The position numbers and the translations under genes were made by a program. A stretch of DNA of 5,134 nt from a bacterium TMED221 (GTDB lineage Bacteria; Actinomycetota; Acidimicrobiia; Actinomarinales; Actinomarinaceae): the NCBI GenBank assembly GCA_002169115.2, contig NHJS02000014.1, positions 1 to 5,134 on the forward strand, written 5' to 3'. The number at the start of each line of letters is the position of its first letter. The first letter of the stretch is position 1. Below, piece by piece: positions 1 through 4,821 of this stretch. The notes beneath the pieces are model-generated. The model saw only the letters and a program-made list of their open reading frames with translations, was not told where the DNA came from and did no database searches.

Positions 1-37
1 TCATGAGCAGTATGTATTTGCTGAGTTAGTTCCTTAA
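1..37 (+). CDS. Probable C-terminal end of an unidentified plus-strand gene
   Basis: Frame 2 is open from the window edge and reads HEQYVFAELVP before a TAA at 35-37. The other two plus frames offer nothing better (frame 1 hits TGA at once). Eleven residues are too few to name a family. The case rests on the protein-like composition and on the arrangement: this TAA and the stop of the minus-strand MFS gene share the palindrome TTAA at 34-37, so two convergent genes would overlap by four bases. This resembles the tight convergent junction at 2024-2031. It could equally be intergenic sequence that happens to be open. Confidence 0.35.
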   Translation, partial: HEQYVFAELVP

Positions 38-1266
38 GACTTATCTAGGTTTAACCAGATACTTCTTGTAGATAAATACCATACAAAACCAAATATAAAT
101 CCTAAAACAGGGAAGAGTTTAAATACAAACAATACACCATAGATAGTTGCTAAATACCCGATCATGAGTGTTGAAATTGTATTCATAAAAAAATAAAGTG
201 AATAGTCTATTCCAGCAATTCTTCCACGTAGATTATCTGGAGTTAAAACTTGTAATCCATAAGTTGAAAATGCCCACTGTGAACCACCACCTGAGTGTCC
301 CAATATCAATAGAAACACAGTCAAGTAGACAGAAGCTGAGAAAGAGATAAAGAAATAAAATAGACCCCACGCCATGATTGTTATCCCAATTGTATTGAGC
401 AATTTTCCATCAGTACTTCCAAAAAAATATCGAATAATAATTGGTCCTATTAATGCGCCAATCCCTCTTGCACCAAACATAAGTCCTGTTCCATAATCAC
501 CAGTTTTGTAGATTTCGTACGATAGAACAGTAAAAAGAGACAATAGGCCGCTTGCTGAAATACTAAAAGTAGCTTTAGTGATAACTAATGAGAGAATCTC
601 CTTTCTCGAAAGCACATACTTTACTCCATCGACAAAGTTTATATTCTCATCATCTGATTTCAAGTGTTTCTGTTCACTTAAGTCTTTTTTAATTGAAAAC
701 ACAATAAATGCAGAGATAACAAATGATAGGAAATCTATTGTAAATAATGCATCTCTACTAACAACAGTCGTTAAATATCCACCTATGCCAGCGCCAAGTC
801 CAGCCATTATTCCCCAGCTCGAGAAGAATATTACATTCGCCTCGGCTAGAAAGTCTTTTTCTACAACATTAGGTAATGCCGCATCTGATGTCGGCATGTA
901 TGCGGCACTTACAACCGAAAGCATGCCAAATGAAAACAAAATGAATATTACATTCTCCGTATTCACCGCATAAAGAATTAATAGGACTACTAAACCAGAT
1001 AGAAACTCAGAAATTGCAATGATTCTTTTTCTATCATATTTATCAGCTAAATACCCTCCAAAGCTTCCTAAAAAAAATAAAGGAGCGCTCTGCACCACAA
1101 GTACAAGCGATGTAATAAGTGGATTTTCAGTAAGTTCATAAATAATACCAAGTAAGGGAACGGTAAGTAACCAGTCACCACCGAGTGTTATTAATCTAGC
1201 TGCAAATAGCTTTTGAAAATCTCTGTTTTTTGTAATTAGATGTATATATTTTTCAAGATTTTTCAT
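34..1266 (-). CDS. MFS transporter, drug/siderophore-exporter-like (MFS_3 type)
   Basis: This 410-residue inner-membrane protein has about twelve hydrophobic segments, the usual number and length for the major facilitator superfamily. Residues 70-81 (GGYLADKYDRKR) are the MFS motif A loop between membrane helices 2 and 3. A matching element in the second half, LTPDNLRGRIAGID at 341-354, and a glycine-rich stretch at 325-329 are typical of the branch that includes EntS-like enterobactin exporters and macrolide-efflux-like proteins. A hydrophilic linker around 193-215 separates the two six-helix halves. The family exports small molecules using the proton gradient; the substrate here cannot be told. 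The start is the ATG at 1264-1266, which gives the short cytoplasmic N-terminus (KNRDFQKLFAARLITLGGD) usual in this branch. No Shine-Dalgarno sequence precedes it. The gene is divergent from the dehydrogenase at 1316 and intact. Confidence 0.9.
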   Translation of the reverse strand: MKNLEKYIHLITKNRDFQKLFAARLITLGGDWLLTVPLLGIIYELTENPLITSLVLVVQSAPLFFLGSFGGYLADKYDRKRIIAISEFLSGLVVLLILYAVNTENVIFILFSFGMLSVVSAAYMPTSDAALPNVVEKDFLAEANVIFFSSWGIMAGLGAGIGGYLTTVVSRDALFTIDFLSFVISAFIVFSIKKDLSEQKHLKSDDENINFVDGVKYVLSRKEILSLVITKATFSISASGLLSLFTVLSYEIYKTGDYGTGLMFGARGIGALIGPIIIRYFFGSTDGKLLNTIGITIMAWGLFYFFISFSASVYLTVFLLILGHSGGGSQWAFSTYGLQVLTPDNLRGRIAGIDYSLYFFMNTISTLMIGYLATIYGVLFVFKLFPVLGFIFGFVWYLSTRSIWLNLDKS

Positions 1267-1276
1267 AAGTCATACA

Positions 1277-1307
1277 ACTGTAACTGGATTAGAAAATAAC
1301 TACTATA
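1277..1307 (-). promoter_or_regulatory. Possible promoter region for the MFS gene
   Basis: Two -10-like hexamers read leftwards in the 49-base divergent gap. TATAGT (1307-1302) overlaps the forward TATAAT of the dehydrogenase promoter and would give a leader of about 28 bases. TACAGT (1282-1277) lies ten bases before the ATG and would give a leader of only a few bases. Neither has a clear -35 and the sequence does not decide between them. The first option would mean both divergent promoters compete for the same DNA. Confidence 0.35.
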
Positions 1308-1309
1308 AT
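1304..1309 (+). promoter_or_regulatory. -10 element of a leaderless promoter for the SDR gene
   Basis: The hexamer is a perfect TATAAT followed by six bases (TGAACA) and then the ATG at 1316. With the usual 6-8 bases between the -10 box and the transcription start, RNA would begin at or next to the A of the ATG, so the mRNA would have no 5' leader. No Shine-Dalgarno sequence is present, which agrees. The -35 region (around 1281-1286, TAACTG) is weak. Confidence 0.75.
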
Positions 1310-1315
1310 TGAACA

Positions 1316-2026
1316 ATGATAAAAACAGTATTAATAACAGGTGGAACAAGGGGAATAGGGCTTGCAACAGCGCTTAGATTCTCTGAAAATAATTGGAACG
1401 TTTACATTACATCAAGAAAAGAAGAAAACTTGTCAGCAGTGCTTAGTGAGCACAGCAAGTTAAAAGGTTTTGTTGCAAACGCAGACAGTGAAGATGCTGC
1501 AAATGAAACATGTGAAGCTATTGTTAAGGAAACCGATTCACTAGATGTCTTAATTAATAATGCAGGTACAAACCCTTCGGGTGGCTATTTAATGGATGTG
1601 GACATATCAAGAGTTCAGAAAACATGGGATGTAAATCTTCTTGGACCACTACTTTGGGCTAGAGCAGCTGTAAAGGTTGGCTTAAAGGAATCAATTCTAA
1701 ATGTTGCTTCTGTTGGAGGTATCAAACCAGCATCTTATATGGGTGCTTACAATATTTCTAAAGCGGGACTTATCTACATGACAAAACAACTAGCCAAAGA
1801 GTTAGCTCCAAACATACGAGTAAATGGAATTGCTCCTGCTGTTGTAAAAACTAAACTTTCTGAAATGCTCTGGGAAAATGACGAACAAGCTACTGCAGAT
1901 CTACATGCGTTGAAAAAATTAGGAACACCTGAAGATATTTCTAATTTGATGTATTTCTTATCTAGCGAGGAAGCTTCTTGGATTACTGGTGAAGTTGTTA
2001 CTATTGATGGCGGTTACTTACTCTAA
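1316..2026 (+). CDS. Short-chain dehydrogenase/reductase (classical SDR, FabG/DHRS4-like)
   Basis: This 236-residue cytosolic NAD(P)(H)-dependent oxidoreductase has every classical SDR hallmark. TGGTRGIG at 8-15 is the cofactor-binding glycine motif, Asp57 would contact the adenine ring, and NNAG is at 81-84. The catalytic set is Asn107, Ser132, Tyr145 and Lys149 (YNISK). Arg34 at the end of the second strand (ITSRKEE) favours NADP(H) over NAD(H). The C-terminal part, with APAVVKTKLSEMLW at 173-186 followed by LGTPEDIS and ITGEVVTIDGG, resembles the DHRS4/FabG-like carbonyl and 3-oxoacyl reductase group, so a keto or hydroxyacyl substrate is plausible but not proven. The length is typical. 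The ATG at 1316 lies exactly at the predicted transcription start, suggesting leaderless translation. The gene stands alone, divergent from the MFS gene and convergent with the SbtA-like gene. Confidence 0.92.
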   Translation: MIKTVLITGGTRGIGLATALRFSENNWNVYITSRKEENLSAVLSEHSKLKGFVANADSEDAANETCEAIVKETDSLDVLINNAGTNPSGGYLMDVDISRVQKTWDVNLLGPLLWARAAVKVGLKESILNVASVGGIKPASYMGAYNISKAGLIYMTKQLAKELAPNIRVNGIAPAVVKTKLSEMLWENDEQATADLHALKKLGTPEDISNLMYFLSSEEASWITGEVVTIDGGYLL

Positions 2027-2028
2027 AC

Positions 2029-2976
2029 TTAACTTAAAAAATATATAGCTAGTTGGTTGTATAAAGGTATTCCAAAAATCACATTGAATGGAAAAGTCAC
2101 GCCCAGGCTCAATCCAAGATAAATTGCAGGATTAGCATTTGGGATTGCCTCTTTAACAACTGCAGGCACAGCAATATAACTTGCACTAGCTGTTAAGACC
2201 ATAAGTAAAGTTGTATTGCCAACTGTTAACCCAAAGTAAGAAGAGAGAGCTAGAGCTAGAAGAGAACCAGTTATTGGTGTCAGTAATGCAAAGGCTATCA
2301 ATTTACTTCCTTTGCCAGATAGTTCAGACATTCTTTTTGATACTCGTAACCCCATAACGAAAAGGAAAATTATCAGAATCCAATCAAAAATATCTTTAGT
2401 GATAAAGCTGAGCAGTACCTCGTTTTCGAAATTTACTAAGTAACCAAAAACTAAAGATGTAAGAAGAATTACATTTGGAATTTCTAAAAAAGCATTTTTA
2501 AGTGTCTCGATTTTTCCACTAGTTTCAGCGTCACTGTTATGTGTGACTAAATATAAAGCCATAAAAATTGCTGGAAACTCCATTACTACTAACACTGCGG
2601 ACATGTAGTTATCATAAACTTGATTGCTAGCGAGCAAATAAGTGTTTGCAGTAACGAAAGTAACAGCACTTACTGAACCGTAAGTTCCTGCAAGCGCAGC
2701 AGCATCATCTGTGTTGAGTATATTTTTTAGAAATAAATAAGAAAGCATCGGTATTAATAGCGCAAAGAAAACACCTAATGACAAAACGTTAGTTACCTCA
2801 CTAATGAATCCCGTTTCTTTGAGACTTGTTCCACCTTTTAAGCCCAACCCCAATAGAAGATAGTATCCAAGATATTTTGAAATAATAGGAGATGGAGACT
2901 TGTCTTTAAAAATACTTCCAATAATTATTCCAGAAATGAATATTATCAAAGCGGGGTTTAACAAAGCATTCATCAT
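2029..2976 (-). CDS. sbtA: SbtA-type sodium-dependent bicarbonate transporter
   Basis: This 315-residue membrane protein has about ten hydrophobic segments in two halves of five, as in SbtA, where inverted repeats form the sodium/bicarbonate site. Both signature regions are present: GTYGSVSAVTFVTA at 97-110 in the first half, and ASASYIAVPAVVKEAIPNAN at 263-282, followed by LGLSLGVTFPFN (287-298), in the second. Cyanobacterial SbtA imports bicarbonate with sodium. The protein is shorter than the roughly 370 residues of Synechocystis SbtA, mainly in the central hydrophilic loop (about 146-165), which in cyanobacteria is regulatory. No PII-like sbtB gene lies beside it. Two adjacent ATGs (2974-2976 and 2971-2973) could start it; the first is used here. 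It is the third gene of a possible minus-strand operon, though a weak promoter precedes it. In a heterotroph the likely use is supplying bicarbonate for carboxylases (inference). Confidence 0.88.
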   Translation of the reverse strand: MMNALLNPALIIFISGIIIGSIFKDKSPSPIISKYLGYYLLLGLGLKGGTSLKETGFISEVTNVLSLGVFFALLIPMLSYLFLKNILNTDDAAALAGTYGSVSAVTFVTANTYLLASNQVYDNYMSAVLVVMEFPAIFMALYLVTHNSDAETSGKIETLKNAFLEIPNVILLTSLVFGYLVNFENEVLLSFITKDIFDWILIIFLFVMGLRVSKRMSELSGKGSKLIAFALLTPITGSLLALALSSYFGLTVGNTTLLMVLTASASYIAVPAVVKEAIPNANPAIYLGLSLGVTFPFNVIFGIPLYNQLAIYFLS

Positions 2977-2985
2977 TAATAAGAA

Positions 2986-2991
2986 ATGATA
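2986..2991 (-). promoter_or_regulatory. Possible -10 element for the sbtA-like gene
   Basis: In the 54-base gap after the BtpA gene the minus strand reads TATCAT, nine bases before the first ATG of the SbtA-like gene. That would give a leader of about two or three bases. The match is weaker and the spacing longer than at the three clear leaderless promoters in this window, and no good -35 is visible. The gene may instead be transcribed from upstream. The rest of the gap is AT-rich, with a 6-base inverted repeat (TTCAAT/ATTGAA) and a T6 run but no convincing terminator. Confidence 0.35.
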
Positions 2992-3030
2992 GTGTTCAAT
3001 TCGCTTTTTTATTGAATATTCTAAAATATG

Positions 3031-3792
3031 TTAGGAAATTTTACCTATTATATCTTTAACTCTATCGGCATCAACAGGGTTGTCGAGAACCCCATCTACT
3101 TTAAAATCTGTCCCAATAATTCCAATATCGGCTATTTTAGAAAAACCTTGTATATTTTCTCCATTTAATCCTGAACCTATTGCTAGTTTGCCTTCTGGTA
3201 CAATACTCCTAATCCTATTTAGATCTTCAATATCTGTAACTTCACCTGTTCCGTCACCACTAACTATAATTACGTCAGCCCCTGCTCTTTCTAGCAATTC
3301 CTTTGTGTGGTTTTCTATTTTCGCCCCATGAGGTGGGGTAGCGTGCTTAACAAAGACATCCGCAAAAACTTGTATATCTTTCGAAAGAGTATTTCTGAAC
3401 TGTGAAACGTCATATGATTTACCTTCGATTATTCCTTGATCTGTATACATAATGTTATTTAGTACGTTTATGCGTACAAAATTAGCATCAACAGCCTCAG
3501 CAATTGCTAAAGCGCTTATTCCATCATTTCTTAAAACATTTATACCGATATCAAGATTTCTATTTACCTCTAAATTTGAAGCTACAGTTGTGAAGCTTAC
3601 CAAAGATCTTTTTGATAAATTATCTTTAACAAATGGAGCATCTCCAAAATTTTCAATAATAATGCCATCTACACCACCCTCGGTAAGTCCGTTTATGTCA
3701 TTTTGAGCAAGTGTAGTAATTTCAGGAATGGATAATATGTTAGAAGTTGATCCAGGAAGCCCTTTTAAGTGTATAACACCATAAATTTTCAT
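3031..3792 (-). CDS. BtpA/SgcQ-family TIM-barrel protein
   Basis: This 253-residue soluble protein matches the BtpA family along its whole length. Visible family blocks in order are GVIHLKGLPGS (5-15), EGGVDGIIIENFGDAPF (38-54), GINVLRNDGISALAIAEA (83-100), FVRINV (105-110), the run GIIEG (120-124), ADVFVKHA (144-151), ADVIIVSGDGTG (172-183), IGSGLNGENI (205-214) and IIGTDFKVDG (225-234). The alternating strand-helix pattern with glycine-rich C-terminal phosphate-type loops fits a TIM barrel. BtpA was named for a role in photosystem I assembly in cyanobacteria, but the family is widespread in non-photosynthetic bacteria and archaea, where its reaction is not known to me. A photosystem role is not implied here. 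The gene starts at an ATG two bases after the stop of the TIGR03084-type gene, with no Shine-Dalgarno sequence, so it is probably translated by coupling. The start at MKIYGVIHL is the usual N-terminus. Confidence 0.9.
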   Translation of the reverse strand: MKIYGVIHLKGLPGSTSNILSIPEITTLAQNDINGLTEGGVDGIIIENFGDAPFVKDNLSKRSLVSFTTVASNLEVNRNLDIGINVLRNDGISALAIAEAVDANFVRINVLNNIMYTDQGIIEGKSYDVSQFRNTLSKDIQVFADVFVKHATPPHGAKIENHTKELLERAGADVIIVSGDGTGEVTDIEDLNRIRSIVPEGKLAIGSGLNGENIQGFSKIADIGIIGTDFKVDGVLDNPVDADRVKDIIGKIS

Positions 3793-3794
3793 TA

Positions 3795-4532
3795 TTAAAT
3801 TTTAACGTGATTAGTTTTTAATAATTTTTTTGCAAATTCACCCTCAGCAGTCAAAGTCGGTTTGAATCCTTTTCCAGTTCTACCCGTAACCACTCGACAC
3901 CAATCGCCAGCATTACCATTAATTGTATTTTCCGATTTTTCATCACCAAACTGCCAAGCTCTATACTCTGGTCCGATTAACTCTATCCTGACATTTTCAT
4001 ATTTCAGTTTGTTGAGTTTGGATATTTTTTCAATATTAAGGAATCCATAAAGGGCAACATGTTCAATCCTGACTGAATCTTCATAATCTTTTTTCATGCA
4101 TTCGTATATATCTAAACCATGTGACCAAGTTTCCGAAAGTTTTGTTGCTGCAAATGTTAGGTAGTCAATCTCATTATTCCACCATTTAATCTTCCTTCCA
4201 GGAGTAGCATCTGCAAGTGTTTCAACAACCTTAGCTCTCGATAGCCTCCACCACTCAATGACGTCTTGGGGTCGCATATCCTTACCTTTGGTAATAGAAT
4301 TTTTTTCGAATTTACCTAATCCGGTTGGACCTCTATATTTATTAAAATCTGTACCCTTCTTTTTAAGTGCATTAAAAGCCAGATCTTCTAAACCTGCTAG
4401 ATAGCTCACGTGTTCCGTTATTGTCCAATTTTTAAAGGTTGTTTTAGTATTCCAGTTCCTTACAGGAATGCTTTGTAAGTATTGGTCTAATAATTGTTGT
4501 TCAGCAACGAGGCTACTTAGGATTTCTTTCAC
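3795..4532 (-). CDS. TIGR03084-type metal-binding protein (mycothiol maleylpyruvate isomerase-like, DinB fold)
   Basis: This 245-residue protein has the two-part layout of actinobacterial DinB-superfamily proteins related to mycothiol-dependent maleylpyruvate isomerase. The N-terminal four-helix domain (about 1-145) carries a likely metal triad: His41 in WTITEHVSYLAG, then Glu134 and His138 in ETWSHGLDIYE. The spacing nearly equals that of the zinc ligands in the Corynebacterium isomerase (His52, Glu144, His148). The C-terminal domain has the TIGR03084 pattern of an IELIGPEYRAWQFG-like strand and NAGDWCRVVTGR (207-218). The family is mostly actinobacterial and its members are predicted thiol-dependent or metal-dependent enzymes; the substrate is unknown. 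The start is GTG at 4530-4532. No ATG lies in frame upstream (TAA at 4536-4538), and this GTG sits six bases after a -10 hexamer. The overlapping out-of-frame ATG runs straight into TGA. It leads the BtpA gene by two bases, so the two are almost certainly co-transcribed. Confidence 0.87.
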   Translation of the reverse strand: MKEILSSLVAEQQLLDQYLQSIPVRNWNTKTTFKNWTITEHVSYLAGLEDLAFNALKKKGTDFNKYRGPTGLGKFEKNSITKGKDMRPQDVIEWWRLSRAKVVETLADATPGRKIKWWNNEIDYLTFAATKLSETWSHGLDIYECMKKDYEDSVRIEHVALYGFLNIEKISKLNKLKYENVRIELIGPEYRAWQFGDEKSENTINGNAGDWCRVVTGRTGKGFKPTLTAEGEFAKKLLKTNHVKI

Positions 4533-4538
4533 ATATTA

Positions 4539-4544
4539 ATTCTA
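4539..4544 (-). promoter_or_regulatory. -10 element of a leaderless promoter for the TIGR03084-type gene
   Basis: On the minus strand TAGAAT is followed by six bases (TAATAT) and then the GTG at 4532. This is the same geometry as the dehydrogenase promoter and predicts an mRNA starting at the GTG. A TTGGCT on the same strand (4566-4561), 16 bases upstream of the hexamer, matches TTGACA at four of six positions and may be the -35. It would drive the TIGR03084-type gene, the BtpA gene and perhaps the SbtA-like gene. Confidence 0.7.
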
Positions 4545-4611
4545 ATTGTGATTCCGAAAAAGCCAAAGGCGTTGCTAAATAAAAGTTCTTTATTTATAAC
4601 TTAATCTGACG

Positions 4612-4617
4612 TAGAAT
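4612..4617 (+). promoter_or_regulatory. -10 element of a leaderless promoter for the 65-residue protein
   Basis: TAGAAT is followed by six bases (CTAGTC) and the ATG at 4624, again placing the predicted transcription start on the start codon. The -35 region is T-rich without a clear TTGACA match. The 91-base gap 4533-4623 therefore holds two divergent promoters, each hard against its gene, with about 67 bases between the two -10 boxes. Confidence 0.7.
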
Positions 4618-4623
4618 CTAGTC

Positions 4624-4821
4624 ATGAAAAAGATTATAAAATTAGCAACATTTGTAATTGTAGTTAAAGCGCTCCTTGACTTGTTCAACGAAAATACAAC
4701 AGTTAAAAATCAAATTGATAGGTTAAAAGAGGAAATTACAAAACTAGAGACTGATGATTTAGAAAGTAAAATAAAAGACTTTTTTAAAAAATATGATCCA
4801 AAATTCAAAGATGACATTTAA
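4624..4821 (+). CDS. Small membrane-anchored coiled-coil protein of unknown function
   Basis: This 65-residue protein is not one I recognise. Residues 3-21 (KIIKLATFVIVVKALLDLF) are mostly hydrophobic, broken by a lysine, and could be a membrane anchor, an uncleaved signal or an amphipathic helix; no signal-peptidase site is obvious. From about 27 to 58 the sequence is highly charged and helix-prone (NQIDRLKEEITKLE, then SKIKDFFKKYD), with hydrophobic residues at heptad-like spacing, which suggests a short coiled coil or helical hairpin. There is no cysteine and no catalytic-looking motif. The gene is credible because a -10 box lies exactly six bases before its ATG, as with the neighbouring genes, and the codon use looks native. 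Its last bases overlap the ATG at 4811 that may begin the nitroreductase gene, so the two may be co-transcribed. A simple membrane-tethered structural or adaptor role is only a guess. Confidence 0.72.
   Translation: MKKIIKLATFVIVVKALLDLFNENTTVKNQIDRLKEEITKLETDDLESKIKDFFKKYDPKFKDDI

Noticed and set aside
578..973. 131-codon plus-strand open frame opposite the MFS gene
   Set aside because: It is antisense to a well-supported membrane transporter, has no family-like motif, and reads as the serine/threonine-rich mirror of a hydrophobic protein.
2020..2052. Possible bidirectional terminator at the SDR/SbtA convergent junction
   Set aside because: The stops are two bases apart and the nearby sequence has only a repeated AACTTA, a short A run and a TAGCTA palindrome; no stable GC-containing hairpin is present.
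2995..3016. Inverted repeat TTCAAT/ATTGAA with a T6 run between BtpA and SbtA genes
   Set aside because: The stem is only six AT-rich pairs and the T run lies in the loop rather than after the stem, so it does not make a convincing intrinsic terminator.
3080..3331. 83-codon plus-strand open frame opposite the BtpA gene
   Set aside because: It lies wholly within the conserved BtpA coding region on the other strand and shows only low-complexity Ser/Pro/Ile sequence.
3452..3706. 84-codon plus-strand open frame opposite the BtpA gene
   Set aside because: Same case: antisense to the conserved BtpA blocks, with no promoter, start signal or recognisable motif.
3031..3792. BtpA as evidence for photosynthesis or a cyanobacterial origin
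   Set aside because: The family is widespread in non-photosynthetic bacteria and archaea, and the neighbouring TIGR03084-type and F420-type genes fit actinobacteria; no photosystem gene is present.
3862..4050. 62-codon plus-strand open frame opposite the TIGR03084-type gene
   Set aside because: It is antisense to the C-terminal domain, whose conserved pattern explains the base composition; nothing supports expression.
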